DNA from: Actinoplanes oryzae
GTDB taxonomy: Bacteria > Actinomycetota > Actinomycetes > Mycobacteriales > Micromonosporaceae
Assembly: GCF_030757795.1 (NCBI RefSeq)
Contig: NZ_JAUQWH010000031.1
Location: 1 to 64,000 of the forward strand
Direction: 5' to 3'
Length of the DNA: 64,000 bases
Both the position numbers and the translations under genes were made by a program. This document shows, in pieces, positions 30,517 to 40,239 of this stretch. The notes under the pieces were generated by a model that had not been told where the DNA came from, searched no databases, and saw only the letters and a list, made by a program, of their open reading frames with translations. The stretch's first letter is position 1, and every line of letters starts with the position of its first letter.

Positions 30517-31407
30517 TCAGGCGGACTTGCGGCGCAGGCGGAGGGTGCCGGAGCGGAAGTTCCCCTTGCGGGCGGCCATGCGGAGCATGATCACCGTGGG
30601 GACGGCGCAGACCAGGAGGGCGACCAGGCTGGCCTCGGGGCCGAAGCCGCCGCCGGACAGCACCGACGGGCCGGAGAGCTGGAAGTGGAAGAGGCTGTCG
30701 GTCTGCTCGGTGCCCGAGGTGGCCGTACCGAAGAAGCCGGCCTGCACGAAGTTCCAGCCGAAGTGGATGCCGATCGGCAGCCAGAGCGAGCGGGTCAGGA
30801 CATAGGCGGCGGCCACCATCGTGCCGCCCTCGATGGCGATCGCCAGGGTGCCCCACACCGTGGCGCCCGGGTTGAACAGGTGGGTCAGGCCGAAGAGGAT
30901 CGAGGAGACCACCAGGGCGACGACGCTGCCGGCCCGCTCCTCGAGGATGCGGAAGATGATGCCCCGGAAGAGGATCTCCTCGTTGACCGCGACGCTGGTC
31001 ATGATGCCGAGGGTGATCAGCAGGCCGCCGATGCTGCCGCCGCCGACGTGCTCCCAGCCGCCGAACATCCCGATGAGCAGCATCGTGGCCGTGAAGGCGA
31101 GCCCGCCGACCGTGGCGCCGCGGCGGAGGTTCTTCCAGCGGTCGGTCGTCGTGATTTCGGCGACGTCCTCGCGACCCTCGACCTTGCGGACCAGCCACTT
31201 GTACGCGAAGACCGCGGCGACCGCGAGGGCCGGGCCGATCAGCAGGCCGGTGAAGGCGTTGAGGCCGGTCAGGCCGTCCAGGGCCCGGGCGGCGACGAGG
31301 ACCACGGCCATGCCCGCGATCAGCACCGGGACCCGGAAGCGCCGGAGCCGCTGCTGCGTGAGGGAGAGGGTGGCCGGGGAGGCGGTGTGCTGCGTGGTGT
31401 TTTCCAT
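30517..31407 (-). CDS. CPBP-family intramembrane metalloprotease
   Basis: A 296-residue membrane protein with about eight helices and the CPBP (Abi) motifs NEEILFRGIIF near residue 155, FGLTHLFNP near 190 and HFGWNF near 240, which supply the Glu-Glu and His metal ligands. Related proteins process prenylated or bacteriocin-type substrates; the substrate here is unknown. The ATG at 31407 is preferred because TAGCGT lies exactly 7 nt upstream, implying a leaderless mRNA; an earlier start at 31443 exists. Confidence 0.88.
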   Translation of the reverse strand: MENTTQHTASPATLSLTQQRLRRFRVPVLIAGMAVVLVAARALDGLTGLNAFTGLLIGPALAVAAVFAYKWLVRKVEGREDVAEITTTDRWKNLRRGATVGGLAFTATMLLIGMFGGWEHVGGGSIGGLLITLGIMTSVAVNEEILFRGIIFRILEERAGSVVALVVSSILFGLTHLFNPGATVWGTLAIAIEGGTMVAAAYVLTRSLWLPIGIHFGWNFVQAGFFGTATSGTEQTDSLFHFQLSGPSVLSGGGFGPEASLVALLVCAVPTVIMLRMAARKGNFRSGTLRLRRKSA

Positions 31408-31579
31408 GGACAGAACGCTATGGAAATCGGACGCTCGCCCCATCCCGCTGCGGAGGACACTTGCCGGTAGCTCGCACGGGGGACACCAGGAGCGAGTCGT
31501 GACGCGGGAGACAACGGCCGCGTGGTTCGGTTAGCGTCGAGCGGGCATGGTCTCAGTCGCGTCGACGGAAGGACCACGG

Positions 31580-32908
31580 ATGGCTCGCCCTCGGATCGTC
31601 ATCGTCGGCGCGGGTTTCGCCGGCTTCGAGACAGCACGTACGCTCAGCCGGCTCGCCCGCGGCGGCGCCGACATCGTGCTGCTCAACCCCACCGACTACT
31701 TCCTCTACCTGCCGCTGCTGCCGGAGGTCGCCGCCGGGATCCTGGAGCCGAGGCGGGTGTCGGTGTCACTGGCCGGCGCGCTGCCCGACGTGCAGGTGAT
31801 CCTCGGCGAGGCGGACGGCTTCGACTTCTCCGAGCGCCGGGTGTCCTACGTCGACCCGGACGGCGAGAAGCGCAGCCTCGGCTACCACCGGCTGGTGATC
31901 GCGGCGGGCAGTGTCAACAAGCTGCTGCCCGTGCCCGGCGTCACCGAGAACGCGCACGGGTTCCGGGGCATCCCCGAGGCGCTCTACCTGCGGGATCACA
32001 TCACCCGGCAGATCGAGATGGCCGACACGGCGACCAGTCCCGCGGAGCAGGCGGCCCGGACCACCTTCGTCGTGGTGGGCGCGGGTTACACCGGCACCGA
32101 GGTGGCGGCGCAGGGCGTGTTGTTCACCGAGCAGCTGACCCGGCACCGGCCGCAGCTGCGCGGGCTGCCCCGATGGCTGCTGATCGACACCGCCGAGCGG
32201 GTGCTGCCGTCGCTCGACCAGCGGCTCGCTTCGGCGGCGGACGACGTGCTGCGCCGGCGGGGCATCGAGGTGCTGCTGCGTACGTCGGTCAAGGAGGCCG
32301 GCAGCGAGGGAGTGCGGCTGAGCAACGGCGAGTTCGTGCCGACCCGATCATTGATCTGGTGCGTCGGCGTACGCCCGGACCCGCTGGTCGCCGACATCGG
32401 CCTCGAGGTGAAGCAGGGCCGGCTGGTCGTCGACGAGTTCCTCAACGTGCCCGGGCTGCCCGACGTCTACGCGGCCGGCGACGCGGCGGCCGTGCCCGAC
32501 CTGACCCGGCCCGGCGAGATCACGGGCATGACCGCGCAGCACGCCACGCGGCAGGGCAAGACCGTGGCGCACAACATCGCCGCCTCGTACGGGCAGGGGC
32601 GCCGGCGGCCGTACAAGCATCATGACCTGGGCTTCGTCGTGGACCTGGGCGGGCTCGACTCGGCGGCGAACCCGGTGGGCGTCCCGCTGAAGGGCCTGCC
32701 GGCCAAGGTGGTGACCCGCGGCTACCACCTGCTGTCCATGCCGGGCAACCGGGTCCGGGTGGCGGCCGACTGGCTGCTCGACGCCGTGCTGCCCCGGCAG
32801 GGGGTGCAGCTCGGGCTCGTGCCGCCGACGGCCGTGCCGCTGGACAGCGCCGTCCCCGGCAAGCCGCTGGACAGCGACATGCCGGGCACAGCGGGTGGCG
32901 CCGACTGA
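31580..32908 (+). CDS. ndh: Type II NADH dehydrogenase (NDH-2)
   Basis: A 442-residue FAD-dependent NADH:quinone oxidoreductase. The FAD-binding GxGxxG is IVIVGAGFAGFETAR at the N-terminus, the NADH-binding repeat is VVVGAGYTGTEVAA near residue 160, and the second FAD motif is VYAAGDAAAVP near residue 295. It donates electrons to menaquinone at the membrane. The ATG at 31580 is chosen because GGAAGGA lies 7-8 nt upstream. The C-terminal tail repeats P-L-D-S and its last codons are duplicated downstream. Confidence 0.9.
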   Translation: MARPRIVIVGAGFAGFETARTLSRLARGGADIVLLNPTDYFLYLPLLPEVAAGILEPRRVSVSLAGALPDVQVILGEADGFDFSERRVSYVDPDGEKRSLGYHRLVIAAGSVNKLLPVPGVTENAHGFRGIPEALYLRDHITRQIEMADTATSPAEQAARTTFVVVGAGYTGTEVAAQGVLFTEQLTRHRPQLRGLPRWLLIDTAERVLPSLDQRLASAADDVLRRRGIEVLLRTSVKEAGSEGVRLSNGEFVPTRSLIWCVGVRPDPLVADIGLEVKQGRLVVDEFLNVPGLPDVYAAGDAAAVPDLTRPGEITGMTAQHATRQGKTVAHNIAASYGQGRRRPYKHHDLGFVVDLGGLDSAANPVGVPLKGLPAKVVTRGYHLLSMPGNRVRVAADWLLDAVLPRQGVQLGLVPPTAVPLDSAVPGKPLDSDMPGTAGGAD

Positions 32909-32975
32909 CCGCGCCCCCGAGAAGGCAGCGACGTGCCGGGCACAGCGGGTGGCGCCGGCTGACCCGGCCCCGAGG
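32873..32975 (+). repeat. 53-bp tandem duplication of the ndh 3' end
   Basis: The segment starting CAGCGACATGCCGGGCACAG (32873) recurs at 32926 (CAGCGACGTGCCGGGCACAG), including the stop codon context GGTGGCGCCG-CTGAC. Period 53 bp, more than 85% identity over about 45 bp. The second copy is outside the gene and untranslated. Confidence 0.88.
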
Positions 32976-33115
32976 AGAGCGGCCGACGGTAAACCGGAAT
33001 TCCGACACTGCGAGCACCGTCTCATTTCGCCTCGTCAAGGCGCAATTGGCCATGATCGGAACCTACGATCGCGGTCCGGGGGTCCGACGCCTCCGGACCC
33101 GTCGGAAGGACCGTC

Positions 33116-34618
33116 ATGTCCGCTGCTCCCGCAGCCGCCGAGCACTCCGCGCCCGGCAGCCCTCATCCACGCCGCTGGGCCGCGCTCGGCGTGATCGCGA
33201 TCTCCCAGCTCATGGTGGTGCTCGACGCGACCATCGTGAACATCGCCCTGCCCAGCGCCCGCGAGGACCTGGGCATCACCGAGGCCGACCAGCAGTGGGT
33301 GGTCACGGCGTACACGCTGGCCTTCGGCGGGTTGCTGCTGCTCGGCGGCCGGATCGCCGACTACTGGGGCCGTAAGCGGACCTTCCTGGTCGGTGCGGTG
33401 GGCTTCGCCGCGGCGTCGGCGCTGGGCGGCCTGGCGACCACCGGGCCGATGCTCTTCGGGGCGCGTGCGTTGCAGGGTGCCTTCGGGGCGCTGCTCGCCC
33501 CCGCGTCGCTGGCCCTGCTCACGGTGCTGTTCACCGAGGCGCGGGAGCGGGCCAAGGCCTTCGCGGTGTACGGCGCGATCGCCGGCGGCGGCTCGGCGGT
33601 CGGCCTGCTGCTCGGCGGGGTGCTCACGGAGTACGCGAACTGGCGCTGGTGCCTGCTGGTCAACATCCCGATCGCGCTGGTCGCCCTGGCCCTCGCCGTC
33701 CCGGTGGTGCCGGAGAGCCGGGCGGACGGCGACACCTCCTACGACGTGCCCGGTGCCGTGGTCGTGACGCTCGGCCTCGCGTCCCTGGTCTACGGCTTCA
33801 CCGAGGCCGCCAAGGAGGGCAAGGGCTGGGATTCGGGCACCACGTGGGGCTTCATCGCGGCGGGCATCGTGCTGCTGGTCATCTTCGTGCTGGTCGAGCG
33901 GCGCACCCGGAACCCGCTGCTGCCGTTGCGGATCGTGCTGGACCGCAACCGCGGGGGCGCGTACCTGACGTCCATGCTGGTCGGCGCGGGGCTGTTCGGC
34001 GCCTTCCTGTTCCTGGCGCTCTATCTGCAGGGTGTGCTCGGCTACACCCCGCTGCACACCGGCTTCGCGTCGCTGCCGGTGACGCTCGGCGTGCTCGTCT
34101 CGGCCACCGCCGCGTCGAACCTGCTGCCCCGGATCGGCCCCAAGCCGCTCATGATCATCGGGCCGGTGCTGGCCGCGGCGGGCATGTTCTGGCTGCGCTT
34201 CATCGACCTCGACACGTCGTTCTGGACCCACCTCTTCCCCGCGCAGATTCTGCTCGGCCTCGGCCTGGGCTTCACGTTCGTCCCGCTGTCGAGCCTCGCC
34301 CTGGTCGGCGTCCCCGGCCACGACGCGGGCGCGGCGAGCGCGGCGCTCAACGCGACGCAGCAGGTCGGCGGCTCGCTGGGCACCGCGCTGCTCAACACGA
34401 TCGCGACCAGCGCCATCACGGCGTACCTCGCGGCGCACCCGCCCGCGAGCCCGCAGGACGGTCAGCGGGCCGGCCTGCTCGGCCAGATCGAAGGCTACTC
34501 CGACGCCTTCACCTGGGCCGCCGTCATCATCCTGGTCGCGGCGGTCATCGCGGCCGTCATGATCCGCGTACGCAAGGAGGAGCTGAGCCCCGCCGACGGC
34601 CCCGCCCACATCGGCTGA
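33116..34618 (+). CDS. MFS transporter, EmrB/QacA (DHA2) type
   Basis: A 500-residue major facilitator with about 14 helices. The DHA2 signature is in helix 1 (QLMVVLDATIVNIALPSA) and motif A follows (LGGRIADYWGRKRTF), with motif C-like GGGSAVGLLLGG. These export drugs or other hydrophobic compounds. The start ATG 33116 follows GGAAGG at 7 nt. There is no regulator next to it. Confidence 0.92.
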   Translation: MSAAPAAAEHSAPGSPHPRRWAALGVIAISQLMVVLDATIVNIALPSAREDLGITEADQQWVVTAYTLAFGGLLLLGGRIADYWGRKRTFLVGAVGFAAASALGGLATTGPMLFGARALQGAFGALLAPASLALLTVLFTEARERAKAFAVYGAIAGGGSAVGLLLGGVLTEYANWRWCLLVNIPIALVALALAVPVVPESRADGDTSYDVPGAVVVTLGLASLVYGFTEAAKEGKGWDSGTTWGFIAAGIVLLVIFVLVERRTRNPLLPLRIVLDRNRGGAYLTSMLVGAGLFGAFLFLALYLQGVLGYTPLHTGFASLPVTLGVLVSATAASNLLPRIGPKPLMIIGPVLAAAGMFWLRFIDLDTSFWTHLFPAQILLGLGLGFTFVPLSSLALVGVPGHDAGAASAALNATQQVGGSLGTALLNTIATSAITAYLAAHPPASPQDGQRAGLLGQIEGYSDAFTWAAVIILVAAVIAAVMIRVRKEELSPADGPAHIG

Positions 34619-34674
34619 CCGGCGTCCCCCCACGGGAATGCGTAAAAAGCACCCCAGTGGTCAATAATTCGGAC

Positions 34675-35547
34675 ATGACCACTCGCCGTGTTCTCGCGTC
34701 CGCCGCTCTGACCGGGCTGCTGTGTGCGCCGACCGCCCCCGCCGCGGCGGCCACCAGCACCCGGGCACAGTGGCAGGCCGCCCCGGCCGTCAGCGTCCGG
34801 GCACAGTGGCAGGCTGCCCGGGACACCGGCGCCCGGGTGCAGGCGCTGACCGCTCAAGCCGTCGCGGCAGCTGAGCTGGCCCACGCCGCGGTCTCCCGGG
34901 CGACCGCCGGCCTGCTGGTCGCGCAGTTCCGCTTCGACGGCGGCCGCGCGACCGGCATCGCCGACGAGTCCGGGCGCGGGCACACGCTGCGGCTGGTGGC
35001 CGGCAACGGCGGCGTGGTCCGCGCGGTGCCGCACAACCGTGGCCAGGCGCTGCGCTTCCCCCCGAAGTGCACGGGCAAGCCGCGCACCTGCGCCCACGCC
35101 GCACTGCAGAGCCCGAGCACGGCCGCGCTCAACCCCGGCACGCGCGACATCGCGTACGGCGCCTCGGTCCTGCTGCCCCGCGACCAGACCACCAAGGGCC
35201 AGAACGTCGTGCAAAAGGGCTACTCCACCAGCACCAGCCAGTGGAAGCTGCAGGTCGACGGCGCCGCCGGCCGGCCGAGCTGCGTCCTCGTCGGAGCCCG
35301 GCCGGGGATAAAGATCGTCCGCAGCACGGTCTCGGTCGCCGACGGCCACTGGCACGACATCGAGTGCCGCCGCCGGGGCACCGCCCTCACCGTCCTGGTC
35401 GACGGCGCGGTGCGCGGCAACCGCCCGATCGCGGCGACCCTGTCCATCACCAACAACCGGCCGCTGAGCGTGGGCGGCAAGGGCTCCTACGCCGACAACG
35501 ACCAGTTCCACGGCACGGTCGACGACGTCTGGGTCCGGATCGGCTGA
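34675..35547 (+). CDS. Secreted LamG/concanavalin-like domain protein
   Basis: A 290-residue protein with a signal peptide (MTTRRVLASAALTGLLCAPT, cleavage after PAAAA) followed by a helical, Ala-rich segment that contains RAQWQAA twice. Residues about 80-290 form a LamG-like jelly-roll domain (LLVAQFRFDGG; GGKGSYADNDQFHGTVDDVW), which usually binds glycans. The promoter is leaderless: AATAAT ends 6 nt before the ATG. Its stop is 4 bp from that of the convergent chitinase. Confidence 0.8.
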   Translation: MTTRRVLASAALTGLLCAPTAPAAAATSTRAQWQAAPAVSVRAQWQAARDTGARVQALTAQAVAAAELAHAAVSRATAGLLVAQFRFDGGRATGIADESGRGHTLRLVAGNGGVVRAVPHNRGQALRFPPKCTGKPRTCAHAALQSPSTAALNPGTRDIAYGASVLLPRDQTTKGQNVVQKGYSTSTSQWKLQVDGAAGRPSCVLVGARPGIKIVRSTVSVADGHWHDIECRRRGTALTVLVDGAVRGNRPIAATLSITNNRPLSVGGKGSYADNDQFHGTVDDVWVRIG

Positions 35548-35551
35548 GCCG

Positions 35552-36748
35552 CTAACCGAGCCCGTCGGCCATGGCGCCGAGGAGCCGGGAGTCGTCGGTG
35601 TCGCCGGAGAGCTCCCAGGCGAACGCGCCGCCCAGGGCCTTGCTCCGGACGTACGCCATCTTGGTCTTGATCGTGTCCGGGGTGTCGTAGCTCCACCACT
35701 GGCCGCGGCAGTAGGCGTAGGCGGTCCCGCCGACGGTGCCGGTCGGCGGGCAGGTGCGCGCCAGGACGCCGTAGTCCTCCATGCCCCGCTCATAGCTGCC
35801 CGGCGCCGGGCCCGTCCCCTTGCCGCCCGGGTCCGGCGTGCCGACGCCGGTCCAGCCGCGGCCGTAGAAGCCGATGCCCAGCAGGATCTTGCCGGCGGGG
35901 ATGCCGAGGTCGAGGAGCTTCTGGACGGCCGCCTCGGTGGTCGCCGTCTCGCGGGGGATGCCCGGGTACGCGGTCAGCGGCGAGTGCGGCGCCGTCGGGC
36001 CGGGCGTGTCGCCGGTGCCGAAGAAGTCGTACGTCATCGCGTTGAGCCAGTCGGTCTGTGCCGCGACGTCGGCGTAGTCGCTGGCGCCCAGCTTGCCCGT
36101 GTCGGCGGGGACGGCGGCGGTGACCAGGGCGTCCGGGCCCAGCTCGCGGCGCAGGTCGGTGACCAGGCCGGTGAGGGCGTCGGGTCCGCTGGTGTCGCAG
36201 CTCAGGCCGCAGGCGTTCGGGTACTCCCAGTCGATGTCGACGCCGTCGAAGACGCCGGCCCAGCGCGGGTCCCGGATCAGCTTGGCGCACGACTCGGCGA
36301 ACGCGGCCGGGTTCTTCGCCGCCTCGGTGAAGCCGCCGGAGCCGGTCCAGCCGCCGAACGACCACAGCACCTTCAGGGCCGGATGACGGGCCTTGAGCTT
36401 GCGGAGCTGTCCGAAGTTGCCGCGCAGGCCCTCTTTCGGCCGGTCGGCGACGCCGTCCACGCTGTCGCCGGCCGCCACGGGGCGCTGGTAGTCGGCCCAC
36501 GCGTCGCTGGTGGTGCACTTGCCGTCGGTGACTTTGCCGAAGGCGTACAGCAGGTGGGTCAGCTTGCCGGCGGGGACGTCCCCGACCTGGAAGTTGCGGC
36601 CGTAGACGCCCCAGTCGGTGAAGTAGCCCACGACCTTGGGCGCAGCGGCCGGCGCCGGCTCAAGCGACGGCGACGGCGACGGTGACGGCGGCGATGAGCA
36701 GCCGGCCAGGACGAGCAGCAGTGTGACGACAACGGGTACGACCCGCAT
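35552..36748 (-). CDS. GH18 chitinase lipoprotein
   Basis: A 398-residue glycoside hydrolase family 18. The N-terminus is a lipoprotein signal with LAGC (Cys17) and a Ser/Pro linker (SPPSPSPSPSLEP). The catalytic motif is FDGVDIDWEYP near residue 165 with the acid Glu; MTYDFFG and the C-terminal Trp of AFAWELSGD also fit the family. It hydrolyses chitin or related beta-1,4-linked N-acetylglucosamine. GGGGAGG precedes the ATG by 6 nt. Confidence 0.93.
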   Translation of the reverse strand: MRVVPVVVTLLLVLAGCSSPPSPSPSPSLEPAPAAAPKVVGYFTDWGVYGRNFQVGDVPAGKLTHLLYAFGKVTDGKCTTSDAWADYQRPVAAGDSVDGVADRPKEGLRGNFGQLRKLKARHPALKVLWSFGGWTGSGGFTEAAKNPAAFAESCAKLIRDPRWAGVFDGVDIDWEYPNACGLSCDTSGPDALTGLVTDLRRELGPDALVTAAVPADTGKLGASDYADVAAQTDWLNAMTYDFFGTGDTPGPTAPHSPLTAYPGIPRETATTEAAVQKLLDLGIPAGKILLGIGFYGRGWTGVGTPDPGGKGTGPAPGSYERGMEDYGVLARTCPPTGTVGGTAYAYCRGQWWSYDTPDTIKTKMAYVRSKALGGAFAWELSGDTDDSRLLGAMADGLG

Positions 36749-36895
36749 GCGGGCCTCCCCATCCCTCGCAGAGCCCCGACCGTATCGCGGCGCGGTGCCG
36801 GAAAACTCCTCTGTCATCCGATCGGGTGGGCCGCCGGAACGTGTCGTTGGTGACGTGGGAAGCGGGGACGCCCGCAGCTGTGCGATCGTTTTCCG

Positions 36896-39034
36896 GTGGC
36901 CGTACAACCGGAGAGCAGTCGCAGGGACGATCTGCGCGCGCTGCTCGCCTGGCCGCGCGTGCTCGACCGGCTCAAGGCCGTGCTGCGCAACGGCATCATC
37001 ACCTTCGTCGTCCTGAGCATCACCCTGTGGCTGATGCCGGGGGTCCGCAGCACCGACGTCATCGACACGATGGGGCTCGTGGTCCTGGTCGCCGTCGTGG
37101 GCGCGGTGCTGCGGCCGCTGCTGCTCTTCGGCGTGACCGCGCTCGGCGGCTGGGGCGCGATGCTGCTCGGCGTCGTCGCCCAGATCGCGGTCATGGCGGT
37201 CGCCCTCGAGCTGGACCCCTCCAAGCGGCTCAGCGGCTGGCCGACCGTCGGGGTCGCCGCCCTGGTCGCCGTGGTCGGCGCCGCGATCCTGGACTGGATG
37301 GTCGACAGCGGCACCGAGGACACGTTCCTCAAGGAGGCCCGCCGGCTCATGCGCGCCATCCGCCGGCGCCAGGCCCGGCAGGCCGGCGGCCGGTTCCTGG
37401 CCCTGCACCGGCCCGCGATGGGCACCGAGCCGGGTCTGCTCATGGTCCAGCTCGACGGGGTCAGCGAGCCGGTGCTGCGCTGGGCGGTCCGCGCCGGCAA
37501 CCTGCCGACTCTCGGCCGTTGGCTCCGCTCCGGTACGCACACCATGCGCGGCTGGCACACCGGCCTCCCGTCCACGACCCCCGCATCGCAGGCGGGCATC
37601 CTGCACGGCGCCTCCCGGCAGATCCCGGGCTTCCGGTGGTTCGAGAAGGACACCGGCAAGCTGATGGTCTCCAACCGCCCCCGCGACGCCGCTGTGATCC
37701 AGCCCCGCCTCTCCGACGGCCGGGGCCTGCTGCGCGACGACGGCGTGAGCATCGGCAACGCCTTCTCCGGCGACGCCACGACCTGCCTGCTCACGGTCAG
37801 TCATGCCGCCTTGCCGGGCCGGTCCGCCCGGGGCTGGGCGGCGTTCATGGCCAGCCCGTTCGGCTTCACCCGCGCCCTGGTGCTGGGCGTGGGCGAGGTG
37901 GCCGTCGAGCTCTATCAGGCCCGGCTCCAGCGGCGCCGCAACCTGCAGCCGCGGGTCAGCCGCTCCGGCGCCTTCCTCGCCCTGCGCCCGGCCTCGATGC
38001 TGCTGCGCGACGTCAACGTGTCGCTGATCGCCGAGCAGATGGCCCGGGGCGCCCCGGCGATCTACTGCGACCTGGTCGACTACGACGAGGTGGCGCATCA
38101 CGCGGGCCCCGCGCGCCCGGAGTCGATGCGGCAGCTGGAAAGCCTCGACCGGATGCTCGGCGTGCTGGAGAAGCTGCGCCGCGAGGCCGCCCGGTCGTAC
38201 CAGATCGTGATCGTGTCGGACCACGGGCAGAGCCAGGGTGCGACCTTCCGGCAGCGGCACGGCGAGACCCTCGACGAGGCGGTCGAGCGCTTCTCGGCGC
38301 CCGACCCGGCCGACGCGCCCACCGCCCCGGCCGAGGACGAGGCGAAGCGCGAGCCCGACTTCCCGCCCTCCCCGGTGGCGCCGCTGCTGGTCGTCTCGTC
38401 GGGCAACCTCGCGCTCGTCTATCTGACCCGCTATCCGGAGCGGCTCACCAAGGACCGCATCGACCGCGTCTACCCGCAGCTGATCTCGGGGCTCGCCGGG
38501 CACCCGGGCATCGGCATCGTCGTGGTGGACGAGGCGGACGGTCCCGTGGCGTACGGGCCGGCGGGCAGCCACCGGCTCACGGACGGCACCGTCGAGGGCA
38601 TCGACCCGCTGCTGCCGTACGGGCCGCACGCCCGCGCCGACCTGCTGCGCCACCAGCAGTCGGAGCACATCCCCGACCTGGTGCTGATCAGCAGCGTGGA
38701 CCCGGTGACCAGCGAGGTCGCCGCGTTCGAGGAGCTGGTCGGCTCGCACGGCGGGCTCGGCGGCTGGCAGACCGACGCGATGCTGGTGCACCCGGCGGAG
38801 TGGCAGATCAGCCAGGGCGAGCTGATCGGCCCGGACGCCGTCCACCGGCAGCTGGTCGACTGGCTGGTGATGCTCGGCCTGCGCGACCGGGACCTCGCCG
38901 GCCAGGTGACGGCGGGCACCCGCCTGCGGCCCCCGGCCGAGCCGGTCCCGGCGGCGGAGAAAACGTCAGTGAGGGATAAAGCACAGGAAACGGACAGTGC
39001 GGCGGCGCGACTTTCGCCGTCCCGCGATGGTTGA
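36896..39034 (+). CDS. Holin-like membrane domain fused to alkaline-phosphatase-type phosphodiesterase
   Basis: A 712-residue protein. Residues about 25-145 contain four hydrophobic helices like the phage_holin_4_2/YvlD-type domain, and residues about 170-680 form a type-I phosphodiesterase/alkaline phosphatase-like domain (LLMVQLDGVSEPVLRWAVR; GLPSTTPASQAGIL with the nucleophile Thr; IVSDHGQSQG). The enzyme part likely faces one membrane side and hydrolyses a phosphodiester or pyrophosphate. The fusion is seen in actinobacteria. It starts at a GTG with no clear ribosome binding site. Confidence 0.85.
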   Translation: MAVQPESSRRDDLRALLAWPRVLDRLKAVLRNGIITFVVLSITLWLMPGVRSTDVIDTMGLVVLVAVVGAVLRPLLLFGVTALGGWGAMLLGVVAQIAVMAVALELDPSKRLSGWPTVGVAALVAVVGAAILDWMVDSGTEDTFLKEARRLMRAIRRRQARQAGGRFLALHRPAMGTEPGLLMVQLDGVSEPVLRWAVRAGNLPTLGRWLRSGTHTMRGWHTGLPSTTPASQAGILHGASRQIPGFRWFEKDTGKLMVSNRPRDAAVIQPRLSDGRGLLRDDGVSIGNAFSGDATTCLLTVSHAALPGRSARGWAAFMASPFGFTRALVLGVGEVAVELYQARLQRRRNLQPRVSRSGAFLALRPASMLLRDVNVSLIAEQMARGAPAIYCDLVDYDEVAHHAGPARPESMRQLESLDRMLGVLEKLRREAARSYQIVIVSDHGQSQGATFRQRHGETLDEAVERFSAPDPADAPTAPAEDEAKREPDFPPSPVAPLLVVSSGNLALVYLTRYPERLTKDRIDRVYPQLISGLAGHPGIGIVVVDEADGPVAYGPAGSHRLTDGTVEGIDPLLPYGPHARADLLRHQQSEHIPDLVLISSVDPVTSEVAAFEELVGSHGGLGGWQTDAMLVHPAEWQISQGELIGPDAVHRQLVDWLVMLGLRDRDLAGQVTAGTRLRPPAEPVPAAEKTSVRDKAQETDSAAARLSPSRDG

Positions 39035-39041
39035 CTGATAT

Positions 39042-40178
39042 GTGCGTTTCATGCCTCTCGCGCGTCGGCTGCTGCTGACGGCCGTCGCCGCCACGCTCAC
39101 CGTTGCCGCCGGCGCGGCCCCGGCCCGTGCGATCACGACCGGCCCGGCCCGGGCGCCCCAGTTCAACGGTCCCGTGTACGCGATCGCGTACCGAGGGGAC
39201 ACCGTCTACGTCGGCGGCGCCTTCACCAGCGCCGAGTCGGGCGGCCGCAGCTACTCGCGGTCCCGGCTCGCGGCCTTCGACGCGTCGTCCGGCGCCCTGC
39301 TCGACTGGGCCCCGGCGGCGGACAGCACGGTACGAGCCCTCGCCGTCAGCGGCTCGTCCGTCTACGCCGGCGGCTCGTTCCGCCGGGTCTCCGGCTGGAT
39401 CCGCGACAACCTGGTGCGCCTCGACGCGTCCTCCGGTGCCGTGGGCTCCTTCTCGCATCAGGTGACGGGTGCGCCGTACTCCATGGTGGTGGGCAACGGC
39501 CGCCTGTACGTCGGCGGCAGCTTCGAGGAGATCGACGGCTCCGCCCGTGGCAACCTGGCCGCCTTCTCCCTGTCGTCCGGCGCCCTGGACTCCCGGTGGC
39601 GCCCGGCCGCGGACGACTCCGTGCACGCCCTGGCCCTGGCCGGCGCCCGGGTCTACGCCGGCGGCGGCTTCCACAAGGTCGGCGGCGTCCCCGGCACGCT
39701 GCGCCTCGCGGCGATCTCGGCCTCCTCGGGCGCCGTCGACCGCGGGTTCACGCCCAAGCCGGACTCGCAGGTCAACTCCATCGCCGTCGACGGCGGCACC
39801 GTGTACGCGGCGACAGGCGGCCAGGGCGGACGCGCGCTCGCCTACACCACGGCCGGCAGGCTGAAGTGGCAGCGCGTCTTCGACGGGGACGCGGTCGCCA
39901 TCGCCACGCTGGGCGGCAGCGTCTACGTCGGCGGGCACTTCGACAAGATCTGCCGCTCCGCCCGTAACGGCTCGCAGGGCGCCTGCCTCGACGGCTCGTA
40001 CTCGCGGGTGAAGCTGGCCTCGCTCACCGGCGCCGGCGCCCTCACCTCGTGGGCGCCGCAGGCCAACGGCGTGATCGGCGTCCGCACGCTGGTGGCGCAC
40101 GGCGGCGCGATGAGCGCGGGCGGCGACTTCACCGCGATCGGCGGCCAGATCCGCAAGCGTTTCGCCACGTTCCGCTGA
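39042..40178 (+). CDS. Secreted beta-propeller (delta-60 repeat-like) protein
   Basis: A 378-residue secreted protein. The signal peptide (MPLARRLLLTAVAATLTVAA) ends near APARA. The mature protein is built of repeats of 40-50 residues with 'VYAIAYRGDTVYVGGAFT', 'LAAFDASSGALL' and 'VYAGGSFRRV', typical of delta-60/PQQ-like propellers. The GTG at 39042 and ATG at 39051 are both possible; ATG gives the cleaner signal peptide. It is separated from the upstream gene by 7 bp and may share its transcript. The ligand is unknown. Confidence 0.8.
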   Translation: MRFMPLARRLLLTAVAATLTVAAGAAPARAITTGPARAPQFNGPVYAIAYRGDTVYVGGAFTSAESGGRSYSRSRLAAFDASSGALLDWAPAADSTVRALAVSGSSVYAGGSFRRVSGWIRDNLVRLDASSGAVGSFSHQVTGAPYSMVVGNGRLYVGGSFEEIDGSARGNLAAFSLSSGALDSRWRPAADDSVHALALAGARVYAGGGFHKVGGVPGTLRLAAISASSGAVDRGFTPKPDSQVNSIAVDGGTVYAATGGQGGRALAYTTAGRLKWQRVFDGDAVAIATLGGSVYVGGHFDKICRSARNGSQGACLDGSYSRVKLASLTGAGALTSWAPQANGVIGVRTLVAHGGAMSAGGDFTAIGGQIRKRFATFR

Positions 40179-40239
40179 GCCTGTGCCACCCGCCGCCGGG
40201 CGGGTGAAACGGGGTGGCGCGGTGGCGGACAATGGCCGG

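Noticed and set aside
34557-34826. Small Cys-His repeat protein on the minus strand (CHCAR twice)
   Set aside because: It is antisense to the duplicated RAQWQAA coding segment of the LamG protein and has no ribosome site.
36896-39034. Prophage remnant because of the holin-like domain
   Set aside because: The domain is fused to a phosphodiesterase in one intact gene and no other phage gene is near.
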